Shown here one piece after another: positions 16,874 to 26,227 of a stretch of DNA of 64,000 nt. The stretch comes from Candidatus Leptovillus affinis (GTDB lineage Bacteria; Chloroflexota; Anaerolineae; Promineifilales; Promineifilaceae): assembly GCA_016705235.1 (NCBI GenBank), contig JADIYP010000001.1, positions 992,001 to 1,056,000 on the forward strand. The letters run 5' to 3'. Position 1 is the first letter of the stretch, and every line of letters begins with the position of its first letter. The position numbers and the translations under genes are program-made. The notes beneath the pieces are model-generated. The model saw only the letters and a list, made by a program, of their open reading frames with translations. It was not told the origin of the DNA and did not search any database.

Positions 16874-19108
16874 ATGAATGCATATAGCTTAGCTCCTCTG
16901 CTGTTGTTGTTCCCGGCTATCGGCGTGCTATTTAATGGTTTGATCGGCCGTCGTTTTGTCGAAGCAGACGCCAAAGTAGGCGAACGCTGGTCTGGCTGGT
17001 TTGCCAGCCTCATGGCCATTGGCTCGTTTGTCATTGCGGTATTGTTGTTTCTTAGCCTGCAAGCCAATGAGTTCCAGGCCATGATTGTGCCGATTATTGA
17101 TTGGATCTCGATCCCCTCGGCTAATTTTTATATCCCCTGGGCCATTCGTGTGGATACCCTTTCGGTGACGATGATGCTGGTGGTTACTGGCGTTGGGTCG
17201 CTGATCCATATTTATGCCATTGGCTACATGCATGGCGACCCCAATTTTTCCCGGTTTTTCACCTATTTCAGCCTGTTCATTTTCTTCATGCTTATCCTGG
17301 TTTCCGGCAGCACCTATCTGGTCCTGTTTGTCGGCTGGGAAGGCGTGGGACTTTGCTCTTTCTTGTTGATCAGCTTCTGGTTCGACCGCACAAACGCGGC
17401 AGGCAAGGCGATGAACGCCGACGCCGGCCGTAAGGCGTTTATTGTGAACCGTGTGGGTGATTTTGGCATGATTCTGGCGATGTTCCTGATGTTTTGGGCG
17501 TTTCGGTCGCTGGAATTTGGGGCGGTGTTTAATACGGCCGTTGAAATGTTCGAACAAGGTCACGTTGTTGAATTTGGCCTCTTCTCCGCACCCATCGGCA
17601 CAGTTCTCACCGCCATCACCGCCCTCTTCTTGCTTGGCGCGACCGGTAAATCGGCCCAGATTCCGCTGTACGTCTGGCTGCCAGACGCCATGGCCGGCCC
17701 GACGCCTGTTTCGGCGCTTATCCACGCTGCCACGATGGTCACATCCGGCATTTACCTGATTGTGCGCAGCAATGTGCTGTTTGAGCTGGCTCGTGAAAGC
17801 GGTCCGGTGATTTTTGGCGTTATTTCTACACCGGATTTGGTTGCTTATGTGGGCGCGTTTACCGGTTTATTGGCCGGCCTGATCGCCTTCACCCAATTTG
17901 ACATCAAAAAAGTGTTGGCCTACTCAACCGTAAGCCAGCTCGGTTTCATGATCGCTGCCGCCGGTATGGGCGCTTATGTGGCCGCAATGTTCCATCTGGT
18001 AACCCACGCCTTCTTTAAGGCGCTGCTCTTCCTGGGTTCCGGCTCGGTGATTCACGGCATGGAGCATGGGCACCACCACCTGCACGAACACACCCACGAT
18101 GATCATCATGGTGATGGCCATCACGAAGAAGCGCCGTTCGACCCGCAAGATATGCGCACCATGGGCGGCTTGCGCCACAAGATGCCCACAACGTTTTGGG
18201 TGTACCTGGTTGGCGCATTGGCGCTGTCCGGTATCCCGCCGCTGGCCGGTTTCTGGTCCAAGGATGAGATTTTGGCGCACGGCAACGAACATGCGCTCGT
18301 GGTGTATGTGATTTTGGCGATAGCGGCCGTATGCACCGCGTTCTACATGGGGCGGCAGCTGCACATGACCTTCTTCGGCGAGCCGCGCCATGCCGCCGCC
18401 GAACATGCGCAAGAAAGCCCGCGCCTGATGACTACCCCGCTGATTGTGTTGGCTGGCTTGGCCATCGTCGGCGGTTTGTTGAACTTGCCCTACCTGACTC
18501 AGGCAATGGCCGAGGCAAATCATAACCATCCGGCCGGTATCTTTTTAGGCCTGGAAGGGTGGTTGGAGCATTCGATAAAATCGTTTGAACTTTCGGAAGA
18601 GGGGATTCTGCATCTACCTCATACACCGATCGTTTTATCGCCAGTCGTGGCGGGGATTTCCACCCTGTTGGCTGTTTTGGCTTTGGGCGGGGCATTTTAC
18701 GTGTACCGCAACAAACCAGAAACGGCGGCCGATCCGGACCCCCTACAAAAGCTCAAGCCGCTCTGGTGGTTCCGCATTTTGCCGTTTGAGACGTTTTACA
18801 TGAAGTTCATCGTGCCGCCATTCAATTGGCTGGCGAATTGGTTGGCTTTTGCGGTCGATTGGAACTTCTGGCACGATTTTGTTCATAACAACCTCATCCG
18901 CGATATGTTTGTGAGCTTTGCCACCTTCCTGGCGGATGTGTTCGATAAATTTGGCGTTGACGGCACGGTGAATGGCATCGGCAGCGTCACCAAAGGTCTG
19001 GCCGGCGGGATTCGCCGCACGCAGACCGGCTTTGCCCGCACCTACGCCCTGGGCGTTTTCCTGGGGGCGGTCGCCCTGTTGGCTTATTTTTTGTGGGTGC
19101 TGTATTAA
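16874..19108 (+). CDS. nuoL: NADH-quinone oxidoreductase subunit L, with a histidine-rich loop
   Basis: This 744-residue antiporter-like proton-pumping subunit has the discontinuous-helix core with LFVGWEGVGLCSFLLISFW, TGKSAQIPLYVWLPDAMAGPTP and LIHAATMVTSGIYL. After the FFKALLFLGSGSVIHGMEH block there is a loop (about residues 394-422) with twelve histidines in 28 residues, alternating with Asp and Glu, before DMRTMGGL. The long C-terminal lateral helix characteristic of NuoL is present in the last 150 residues. The histidine loop resembles a metal-binding tail and is not part of the canonical fold. Confidence 0.96.
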   Translation: MNAYSLAPLLLLFPAIGVLFNGLIGRRFVEADAKVGERWSGWFASLMAIGSFVIAVLLFLSLQANEFQAMIVPIIDWISIPSANFYIPWAIRVDTLSVTMMLVVTGVGSLIHIYAIGYMHGDPNFSRFFTYFSLFIFFMLILVSGSTYLVLFVGWEGVGLCSFLLISFWFDRTNAAGKAMNADAGRKAFIVNRVGDFGMILAMFLMFWAFRSLEFGAVFNTAVEMFEQGHVVEFGLFSAPIGTVLTAITALFLLGATGKSAQIPLYVWLPDAMAGPTPVSALIHAATMVTSGIYLIVRSNVLFELARESGPVIFGVISTPDLVAYVGAFTGLLAGLIAFTQFDIKKVLAYSTVSQLGFMIAAAGMGAYVAAMFHLVTHAFFKALLFLGSGSVIHGMEHGHHHLHEHTHDDHHGDGHHEEAPFDPQDMRTMGGLRHKMPTTFWVYLVGALALSGIPPLAGFWSKDEILAHGNEHALVVYVILAIAAVCTAFYMGRQLHMTFFGEPRHAAAEHAQESPRLMTTPLIVLAGLAIVGGLLNLPYLTQAMAEANHNHPAGIFLGLEGWLEHSIKSFELSEEGILHLPHTPIVLSPVVAGISTLLAVLALGGAFYVYRNKPETAADPDPLQKLKPLWWFRILPFETFYMKFIVPPFNWLANWLAFAVDWNFWHDFVHNNLIRDMFVSFATFLADVFDKFGVDGTVNGIGSVTKGLAGGIRRTQTGFARTYALGVFLGAVALLAYFLWVLY

Positions 19109-19142
19109 CTGGTAGCTGTTACATAGGGATTTTGGAGAAGCA

Positions 19143-20651
19143 ATGAGTATTTTACTAACTGTTTTAGTTTTCTTCCCGGTGTTGGGGGTGCTGGCTATCC
19201 TCTTCGCCGATCGTGGGAAAGGGGAGTCGGACAATCTGATCAAGTGGATTGCCCTGGCGACGAGCGTCATTACCCTGATTATTTCTGTGGTGGTGCTGGT
19301 GAGTTTTGATACGGCCGTTGCCGGCCTACAGCTCGTCGATCGCGTCCCCTGGATACCCTCCTGGGGCATCGAATACCACCTGGGCGTCGATGGCCTGAGC
19401 ATCCTCATGATTCTGCTGACCACTTTCATCAGCGTTGTCGCCATCGCGGCCTCCTGGTCGGCCATCGACAAGCAAATTAAAGCTTATTACATTTTCATGC
19501 TCCTCATGGAAGTGGGCATGTTGGGCGTTTTCCTGGCTCAAGACCTGTTCCTGTTTTACATCTTCTGGGAATTCACCCTCATCCCCATGTATTTCCTGAT
19601 CGGCATTTGGGGCGGCGGCGAACGGGTTTATGCCTCCATCAAGTTTTTCCTCTATACGATGGCCGGTTCCCTGCTCATGCTTCTGGCGATTCTTTACATG
19701 GGCATCACCAACGGCACGTTCTCCGTACCGGATTTGATCGCCGGGCGAGCCGCTTTTGCCGACGCGCAGCACCTGTTGTTCCTTGGGTTTGCCATTGCCT
19801 TCGCCATTAAAGTGCCGGTCTTCCCCTTCCATTCCTGGCTGCCGGATGCCCACACGCAGGCGCCAACGGCCGGTTCCATCATCCTGGCCGGTGTCCTGCT
19901 GAAAATGGGTACGTATGGCTTTGTGCGCTTCAATTTGCCGCTTTTCCCGCAGGCATCCTTCGATTACGCGCCCGCGATTGCCGTCCTGGCGATTATCGGC
20001 ATCATTTATGGCGCGATTGTCTCTTTCCCGCAGAAAGACGTTAAAAAGCTGGTTGCCTATTCCAGTATCAGCCACTTGGGTTTTGTGATGTTGGGCATTT
20101 TCTCCTTGAATGCCGCCGGTATTCAGGGCGGTATTTTGCAGGGCGTGAATCACGGTTTATCCACAGGTGCATTATTTTTCCTGGTCGGCGTAATTTACGA
20201 ACAGCGCCACACCCGCCTGATGTCTGACTTTGGCGGCTTGTGGAAAGCCATCCCCCTGTTTTCGGTATTGTCGCTGATTGTGGTGTTGTCTAGCATGGGG
20301 CTGCCGGGTTTAAATGGGTTCGTCGGCGAATTCACCATTTTGCTTGGCTCGATGGGCGCGGAATCGTTGGGGACGCACCCCTGGATTTTCACCGCGTTTG
20401 CTGCCTCCGGCGTGATTTTAGCGGCCGTTTACCTGTTATGGATGTTCCAGAACGTCTTCATGGGGCCTTTAGACAACCCGAAAAACGAAGCTTTACGCGA
20501 CGTAAACACCCGCGAACTGCTCATCTTCCTGGCCTTCCTGGTATTCATCGTCTGGATTGGCATTGCCCCGTCGGGTTACTTTAACCTGATGGACAGCTCG
20601 GTGGCGCATCTGGTGCGTGATATTAGTTCTACGGTGATCGTGGGACAATAA
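19143..20651 (+). CDS. nuoM: NADH-quinone oxidoreductase subunit M
   Basis: This 502-residue antiporter-like proton-pumping subunit shows the NuoM signatures GIEYHLGVDGLSILMILLTT, FYIFWEFTLIPMYFLIGIWGG with the essential glutamate, KVPVFPFHSWLPDAHTQAPT and KKLVAYSSISHLGFVMLG. Fourteen helices are expected. It starts behind TTTGGAGAAGC. The gene is followed by a strong terminator, so it closes the first nuo transcript and leaves nuoN on another. Confidence 0.96.
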   Translation: MSILLTVLVFFPVLGVLAILFADRGKGESDNLIKWIALATSVITLIISVVVLVSFDTAVAGLQLVDRVPWIPSWGIEYHLGVDGLSILMILLTTFISVVAIAASWSAIDKQIKAYYIFMLLMEVGMLGVFLAQDLFLFYIFWEFTLIPMYFLIGIWGGGERVYASIKFFLYTMAGSLLMLLAILYMGITNGTFSVPDLIAGRAAFADAQHLLFLGFAIAFAIKVPVFPFHSWLPDAHTQAPTAGSIILAGVLLKMGTYGFVRFNLPLFPQASFDYAPAIAVLAIIGIIYGAIVSFPQKDVKKLVAYSSISHLGFVMLGIFSLNAAGIQGGILQGVNHGLSTGALFFLVGVIYEQRHTRLMSDFGGLWKAIPLFSVLSLIVVLSSMGLPGLNGFVGEFTILLGSMGAESLGTHPWIFTAFAASGVILAAVYLLWMFQNVFMGPLDNPKNEALRDVNTRELLIFLAFLVFIVWIGIAPSGYFNLMDSSVAHLVRDISSTVIVGQ

Positions 20652-20682
20652 AACAACTGATTTGTTGACTGTTGATGATTGA

Positions 20683-20732
20683 GGCGGTTCTGGTTCGGGG
20701 TAGTGACACGTAACTGGAACCGCCTTTTTTTT
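20683..20732 (+). terminator. Rho-independent terminator after nuoM
   Basis: GGCGGTTC (20683-20690) pairs with GAACCGCC (20717-20724) and is followed by eight T. It separates nuoA-M from the phosphoesterase, molybdopterin gene and nuoN. Confidence 0.75.
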
Positions 20733-20754
20733 AACGATGTCTAAAGGTATCTAT

Positions 20755-20832
20755 ACAGACCCCAAGGGTTTGCTCCTGAGGATTTGGATTATTTGGGTAT
20801 CAAACCCTTGGGGTCTTGCCAGAGAAACCTGA
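20755..20832 (-). repeat. Dispersed ~80-bp palindromic repeat, copy 2
   Basis: GACCCCAAGGGTTTG (20758-20772) and its exact reverse complement (20801-20815) form a 15-bp stem. The whole element is the reverse complement of copy 1 at 6802-6882. It abuts the metallophosphoesterase start, whose Met codon lies just beyond the element edge. Confidence 0.75.
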
Positions 20833-21642
20833 ATGGTTGCGTCTAAAGTTTATTTTGTTCATATCAGCGATACGCATATTGGGCCTACGGCCGTTTCCCC
20901 TGACCATCATGGCGTTTATCCCTGGCCGTGCGCCGACCGGCTGGTAGACATCATCAACGGCCTGCCGGTCAGGCCGGATTTTGTCATGCACACCGGCGAC
21001 GTGGCCTACGACGCGGACCCGGCGGCCTATGAACTGGCCGCCGCCACCTTCGCCCGGCTTCAGATACCCATTTATTATGTCAACGGCAATCACGACGGCG
21101 TGGGTTTAATCAAAGATTGCCTGCCGATGGGGCCAAAAACAGACCTCAGCGACGACCCCGGAACGTTGTCGTATGCCTTTGAGGTACGCGGCGAACGATT
21201 TGTGGTACTGGACACGCGCGGCCCGGATGACATTGACCCGCAAGGGCTGCTGTCTGAGGCGCAGTTGGCTGTAGCACGCGCCGAGGCGCAGCCGGATGGC
21301 CCGCCATTGACGATTTTTATGCACCATCCTATCTGGCCGCTAAATTCGGAGTGGATGGACGCGAATATGTTGGTGCGGAACGGCCGTCTTCTCCACGACA
21401 TCCTTCTTCCAGCCCGCCACCGCCTGCGCGGCGTGTTTCATGGCCATGTCCATCAGCCTATGCAAACCGTGCGCGAGGGCATCTTGTACAGCAGCGTCGC
21501 CAGCGCCTACACCCAATTTGCCGCCTGGCCCGGCGATGTCCACGTCAGCCACGCCTTCGAAGACGATCCGGGTTATGCCTTTGTCCACCTGCTGCCGGGC
21601 CAGACAATTATCCACCAGCACACGTTTCCGAGGCCAAAATAA
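20833..21642 (+). CDS. Metallophosphoesterase (calcineurin-like, class III phosphodiesterase type)
   Basis: The 269-residue protein has all five metallophosphoesterase blocks: SDTHIG near the N-terminus, HTGDVAYD, VNGNHDG, FMHHPIW and FHGHVH. This is the binuclear metal site of CpdA-like cyclic-nucleotide or phospholipid phosphodiesterases; the substrate is unknown. There is no signal peptide. It sits between nuoM and a molybdopterin oxidoreductase, 25 bp upstream of the latter, so the pair is likely cotranscribed. No convincing promoter was seen between the repeat and the start. Confidence 0.88.
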   Translation: MVASKVYFVHISDTHIGPTAVSPDHHGVYPWPCADRLVDIINGLPVRPDFVMHTGDVAYDADPAAYELAAATFARLQIPIYYVNGNHDGVGLIKDCLPMGPKTDLSDDPGTLSYAFEVRGERFVVLDTRGPDDIDPQGLLSEAQLAVARAEAQPDGPPLTIFMHHPIWPLNSEWMDANMLVRNGRLLHDILLPARHRLRGVFHGHVHQPMQTVREGILYSSVASAYTQFAAWPGDVHVSHAFEDDPGYAFVHLLPGQTIIHQHTFPRPK

Positions 21643-21667
21643 TTTGGCCACCGAGCTGCCATCAACC

Positions 21668-23725
21668 ATGATAAAAATTCGCGGCGCTTGCCCCCACGAT
21701 TGTCCCGATACCTGCGGCCTGATTACCGAGGTGGAAAACGGCCGTGCCGTTAATTTTTACGCCGACCCCGATCATCCCATCACCCAGGGCTGGTTGTGCG
21801 CCAAGGTACGGCCGTATCTCGACCACGTTTACCATCCCGACCGGCTGCAAACGCCGCTGCGCCGCATTGGCCCCAAAGGCAGCGGCGAATGGCAGCCCAT
21901 CACCTGGCGCGAAGCCCTGGGCGAGATTGGGGCACGCTGGCGGGCCATCATCGCCGAGCATGGGGCGGCGGCTATTTTGCCTTACAGCTACAGCGGCACG
22001 CTGGGACTGGTGCAAATGGCGGTGTGTAACGGCCGTTTCTGGAATCGTTTGGGCGCGAGCCAATTGGAGCGCTCTATTTGTGGCGCGGCGGCCGAATTTG
22101 CCGTCGAAGCCACGCTTGGCGCGCGCCGCACCGCGCGCTACGAAGACGTTGCCTACAGCAAACTGGTCATTGTGTGGGGGCACAATCCGGTCAGCACCGC
22201 GCCCCATTTTATGCCCCACCTGAAAGACGCCCAACGCGCCGGCACACAATTGGTGGTGATTGATCCGCGCCGCACGCGCACCGCCAAAGGCGCCGACTGG
22301 CATATCGCCCCCAAACCGGCCACCGATGGCGCATTGGCTTTGGGATTGGCCCACGTCATCGTCGCCGAAGGGCTGCACGACGAAACGTGGCTGGCCGCGC
22401 ATACCGTGGGCTGGCCAGAACTGCGAGCGCGATTGGACGAATACCCGCCAGCCCGCGTGGCCGCCATCACCGGCCTGCCGCAAGCCGATATTGTGAAACT
22501 GGCGCGGCTTTACGCCACAACCCAACCGGCGCTGATCAAAATCGCCGACGGTTTGCAGCGCCACCTGAATGGCGGGCAAACGATTCGCGCCATCTGCGCC
22601 TTGCCGGCGCTCACCGGCCAGTATGGGCGGCGCGGCGGCGGCCTGGCTTATTCCGCCAGCGGCTATTTGCAATGGGACAGCGCGGCGCTGAATAAATGGG
22701 CCGAGTGCCCGCCTCCGGCGCGATCGGTGAATATGAACCGATTGGGCGCGGCGCTGTTAGGGGAAGTGAGTGGTCCGCCCATCCAATCGCTGTACGTATA
22801 TGGTTCCAATCCGGCGGCGATTGCGCCGAATGCTGGGCAGGTGGTTGCTGGTTTGCAGCGCGAGGATTTGTTTACGGTGGTGCATGAATTGTTTATGACG
22901 GACACGGCCGTGTACGCCGACATCATCTTGCCCGCCACTTCGCAGTTGGAACACGCAGATTTGCACAAAGCTTATGGCCATACGGTGCTGGCCTACAACG
23001 CCCCGGCTATCCCGCCATTGGGCGAGAGCAAGAGCAATTGGGAGGTCATGGGGCTGTTGGCGCGGGAAATGGGTTTCGACGAAGCCTGGCTGTACCAGAG
23101 CGCCGACGAGGTGATCGACGATGTGCTGCGAGCAACGGCCGTCACCCATCCCGCCCTGGCTGATGTGACCCTGGAACGCTTAAAAACCGAAGGATCGATT
23201 GAACTGCATAATGAGCCGTCTGTGCCTTTCGCCGACGGCCGTTTCCCCACTGTCAGCGGCAAAGTGGAGCTGTTTAGCCAGCCCCTGGCTGATTTAGGGC
23301 TGGACCCGCTGCCGGGATATGTGGCGGCGGAGGATGATGGCGGGAATGACGGCCGTTTCGCCCCCGCTGACGCGCTGAATCTGATTACCGGCGCGGCGCA
23401 TCATTTTGTTACCAGCAGTTTTGCCAACCAGCCGGGTTTGCTGGCGCGCGAGGGTGAACCGTTTGTGGAAATGCACCCCGACGATGCCGCCGCGCGCGGC
23501 ATTGCGCCAGGCGACAGGGTGGTGGTAGAAAACGGCCGTGGCTGGTGCGAACTCAAAGCGGTCGTAACGGACGGCGTGCGTCCCGGCGTGTTGGCGTCGC
23601 CAAAAGGGAGATGGAGCTGGTTGGGTAACGGCCGTAACGTCAACTGGACCACGCCCGACGCCCTGGGCGACATGGCCGGGCAAAGTACGTTTCACAGCAA
23701 CCGGGTGTGGCTGAGGAAGGTTTGA
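21668..23725 (+). CDS. Molybdopterin-dependent oxidoreductase (DMSO reductase superfamily)
   Basis: This 685-residue protein starts with a [4Fe-4S] domain whose ligands are C8, C12, C16 (ACPHDCPDTCG) and C44 (WLCAKV). The molybdopterin body follows, with WREALGEIG, SYSGTLGLVQ and VIVWGHNPVSTAPHFMPHL-like cofactor-binding stretches, and a C-terminal dinucleotide-binding domain (LITGAAHHFVTSSFANQPG). C138 in RSICGAAAEFA is the likely Mo ligand by position (inference). The start is the ATG at 21668, exactly before the Fe-S domain; the frame is open further upstream but that stretch overlaps the phosphoesterase and is not family-like. No partner membrane or electron-transfer subunit is next to it except complex I itself. 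The substrate is unknown. Confidence 0.88.
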   Translation: MIKIRGACPHDCPDTCGLITEVENGRAVNFYADPDHPITQGWLCAKVRPYLDHVYHPDRLQTPLRRIGPKGSGEWQPITWREALGEIGARWRAIIAEHGAAAILPYSYSGTLGLVQMAVCNGRFWNRLGASQLERSICGAAAEFAVEATLGARRTARYEDVAYSKLVIVWGHNPVSTAPHFMPHLKDAQRAGTQLVVIDPRRTRTAKGADWHIAPKPATDGALALGLAHVIVAEGLHDETWLAAHTVGWPELRARLDEYPPARVAAITGLPQADIVKLARLYATTQPALIKIADGLQRHLNGGQTIRAICALPALTGQYGRRGGGLAYSASGYLQWDSAALNKWAECPPPARSVNMNRLGAALLGEVSGPPIQSLYVYGSNPAAIAPNAGQVVAGLQREDLFTVVHELFMTDTAVYADIILPATSQLEHADLHKAYGHTVLAYNAPAIPPLGESKSNWEVMGLLAREMGFDEAWLYQSADEVIDDVLRATAVTHPALADVTLERLKTEGSIELHNEPSVPFADGRFPTVSGKVELFSQPLADLGLDPLPGYVAAEDDGGNDGRFAPADALNLITGAAHHFVTSSFANQPGLLAREGEPFVEMHPDDAAARGIAPGDRVVVENGRGWCELKAVVTDGVRPGVLASPKGRWSWLGNGRNVNWTTPDALGDMAGQSTFHSNRVWLRKV

Positions 23726-23831
23726 TGGGATGGTCAGGTTTGTTCATTGCCAGCCAACTAACCAACTAACCAACCCTAAAAATTTGTGGTATCATCGTGA
23801 AATTAAGAGCAAATAAAAAGGTTTAACTGCT
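23726..23831 (+). other. Spacer before nuoN with an AACCAACT word array
   Basis: CCAACTAACCAACTAACCAACC at about 23748-23768 is a short tandem word array without a visible second arm. GGTATCAT near 23790 could be a -10 box for nuoN, but no -35 is convincing. The ribosome site AAAAGGT precedes the nuoN ATG. Confidence 0.4.
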
Positions 23832-25301
23832 ATGTTTGAAGCACCTGCAATTGATTGGAATGTCATTTTACCGTTTGTAATTGTCGCGGGCTGGGGTATC
23901 TTGCTGATGGTTGTAGACTTGTTCGTGTCTGAGGACAAGCGCGGCTGGGCGCCCTGGTTGACGATTGTCGGGCTGTTTGCTGCTTTGGCGGTGAGTGTGA
24001 GCCAGTGGAATAATGGCGGCGGCACGTTTACGGCCGTTGGCGAAACCCCTATGGTGATGGTCGACAACTTCGCCGTCTTCCTCAATGTCACGCTGGTGCT
24101 GGCAGGCATCTTCAGCCTCCTGATTTCCATCAATTTTCTGGAAAACCAGGCCCTGGATAAACCAGAGTATTACATGCTCATGCTGTTCTCTCTGAGCGGC
24201 ATGATGTTGATGGGCATGGCCAACGACCTGATTTTGATCTTTATCGCTCTGGAACTTCTGTCCATCCCCCTGTATATCTTATCCGGCTTTGCCTGGCCCA
24301 AACTCAAATCGGAAGAATCGGCGCTGAAGTATTTCTTGTTGGGCGCGTTTTCTTCCAGCATTTTTGTTTTTGGCATTGCGTTGACCTATGGCGCGACCGG
24401 CACTACGTCGCTGCCGGAGATTTTCGCCCAGGTTAGCGTAAACAGCGCCTTAGGCGTTGGGGCGATTGCCTTCCTGTTGGTCGGGCTGGCTTTTAAAGTG
24501 GCGGCGGCCCCATTCCACATGTGGACGCCCGATGTATACGAAGGCGCGCCGACTTCAGTCACCGCTTTCATGTCGGTGGGCGCGAAGGTGGCCGGGTTTG
24601 CCGCCCTGCTGCGCATTTTAACGGTTGCTTTTCCGCACATTGGCGACGCCTGGGTGGGAGCCGTTGCCATTTTGGCGACGCTGACGCTCATCGTCGGGAA
24701 TGTGGCGGCGATTGCCCAATCAAACATCAAGCGCATGTTGGCTTATTCCAGCATCGCCCACGCCGGTTATATTTTGATTGCCGTGGCCTCCAGCGTTAAC
24801 AGCCCGGATGGGGTGAGCGCGGCGCTGTTTTATATGTTCGCTTATCTGTTCAGCAATCTGGGCGCGTTTGCCATCGTTATCGCTATGGAAAAGAAAGACG
24901 ACCTCGGCACGTCGCTGGACGATTACAAAGGGTTGTGGAAACGCAGCCCGGCGATGGCCCTGGCGATGGCTGTGTTTATGCTGTCGTTGGCCGGTATTCC
25001 GCCGACGGGTGGGTTTGTGGGCAAGCTGTTTGTCTTCCGCACGGCCGTTGAAGCCAATTTGGTCTGGCTGGCAGTGGTCGGTGTGATTACGGCCGTTGTG
25101 TCCACGTTCTACTACCTGCGAGTGGTGTACCTCATGTTCATGTTTGAAGGCGAGGCGAAGATCGAAGCCCAACCGGCCTTGCGCACGGCCGTTGCCCTCA
25201 TGGTTCTCATCACCTTACTCATCGGTTTATTGCCCAGCGTATGGTTTGAACTGGCGCAGCAGGCTGGCCTGAGCGGCATTCACCTCCTGGCCGGCGGCTA
25301 A
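23832..25301 (+). CDS. nuoN: NADH-quinone oxidoreductase subunit N
   Basis: This 489-residue antiporter-like subunit completes the membrane arm. It shows IALELLSIPLYILSGF with the channel glutamate, ESALKYFLLGAFSSSIFVFG, VAAAPFHMWTPDVYEGAPTS and KRMLAYSSIAHAGYIL. Fourteen helices are expected. It is split from nuoM by two other genes and a terminator, an arrangement that implies an insertion into an ancestral nuoMN pair. Confidence 0.96.
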   Translation: MFEAPAIDWNVILPFVIVAGWGILLMVVDLFVSEDKRGWAPWLTIVGLFAALAVSVSQWNNGGGTFTAVGETPMVMVDNFAVFLNVTLVLAGIFSLLISINFLENQALDKPEYYMLMLFSLSGMMLMGMANDLILIFIALELLSIPLYILSGFAWPKLKSEESALKYFLLGAFSSSIFVFGIALTYGATGTTSLPEIFAQVSVNSALGVGAIAFLLVGLAFKVAAAPFHMWTPDVYEGAPTSVTAFMSVGAKVAGFAALLRILTVAFPHIGDAWVGAVAILATLTLIVGNVAAIAQSNIKRMLAYSSIAHAGYILIAVASSVNSPDGVSAALFYMFAYLFSNLGAFAIVIAMEKKDDLGTSLDDYKGLWKRSPAMALAMAVFMLSLAGIPPTGGFVGKLFVFRTAVEANLVWLAVVGVITAVVSTFYYLRVVYLMFMFEGEAKIEAQPALRTAVALMVLITLLIGLLPSVWFELAQQAGLSGIHLLAGG

Positions 25302-25331
25302 TCACCTCATAATAAATCACCAGAAAGTGAA

Positions 25332-25367
25332 AACAGCCAACGGCTCAGGTTCCGTTGGCTGTTTTTT
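25332..25367 (+). terminator. Rho-independent terminator after nuoN
   Basis: A 12-bp perfect stem (AACAGCCAACGG at 25332-25343, CCGTTGGCTGTT at 25352-25363) with an eight-base loop is followed by a T-run. It ends the plus-strand nuo region just before convergent minus-strand genes. Confidence 0.9.
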
Positions 25368-25382
25368 GTTGCAAACTGCTGG

Positions 25383-26171
25383 TTAAAACAGGCGGCCTTG
25401 TTGATACGGCCGTATCTCCTCCACCTCAATGCCAGCAATCCGTTTGAATTTATTGCCGGTTGCCGGTGAATACCCGGCGTAGTCGTTGTTGAAATAGGCG
25501 TAGACCGTGTTGATGTCGGCCTGATGGCTTTGGATCTGAGTGTACCAGTCTTGGAGAACGGCCGTTTTGTCTACCAACTCCCGATCCTTGCTGGCAAACT
25601 GGCCATGCGGGCCGATGAACCGCAGATACAAGAAATCGGCGGTGCGGTAGGTGATGCGCGGCGGCATGTGGATGTAGTCGGCCATGACCCAGGCGGCGCG
25701 GTGCGCGGCCAACATCTGCGCCGTTTCCGGCGTGTCCCAGGACAGATGCCGAAATTCGACGGCATACCGCAGGTCGGCGGGCAGTTGGCCCAGGAAATGG
25801 TTCACCCGCTCAATCGCGCCAATGGTGAAATCGGGTGGAAACTGGATGAGGATGGCCCCGAGTTTGTCGCCCAACAGGCGCATGGTTGCCAAAAAGGCGC
25901 TCATGGGCGCCAGGCTGTCGCCTAAGCGCTGGTCATGGGTAATGTCGCGCGGGGTTTTGGGGGAGATTTTGAAGCCGGAGGTGGTAACGGCCGTCCACTT
26001 CTGCACCGCCTTGGCCGACGGCGTGCCATAAAATGTGGAATCCATTTCCACCGCGTTGAACCGCTGGCTGTAATAGCCCAAGAACTGCTTCTGCCCCATG
26101 CCCGCCGGGTAAAACACCCCGCCGCGCCACGGCTCATATGCAAATCCCATCGTGCCCACGAACCAATTCAT
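25383..26171 (-). CDS. DUF72 family protein
   Basis: The 262-residue protein is a full-length DUF72 (YecE-like) TIM-barrel-type protein. Typical blocks are WFVGTMGFAYEPWRGGVFYP, NAVEMDSTFYGTPSAKAVQKW, FKISPKTPRDITH, GAILIQFPPDF and YAYFNNDYAGYSP. The biochemical role of the family is not established. It lies convergent to nuoN and is the last gene of the minus-strand block, 56 bp beyond the Lgt-like gene; whether it belongs to the eCIS transcript is unclear. Confidence 0.9.
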   Translation of the reverse strand: MNWFVGTMGFAYEPWRGGVFYPAGMGQKQFLGYYSQRFNAVEMDSTFYGTPSAKAVQKWTAVTTSGFKISPKTPRDITHDQRLGDSLAPMSAFLATMRLLGDKLGAILIQFPPDFTIGAIERVNHFLGQLPADLRYAVEFRHLSWDTPETAQMLAAHRAAWVMADYIHMPPRITYRTADFLYLRFIGPHGQFASKDRELVDKTAVLQDWYTQIQSHQADINTVYAYFNNDYAGYSPATGNKFKRIAGIEVEEIRPYQQGRLF

Positions 26172-26227
26172 AGGAGCATGATTATACCAGGAACCCGGCC
26201 AACAATTGGGGCGGCGGCACGGCCGTC

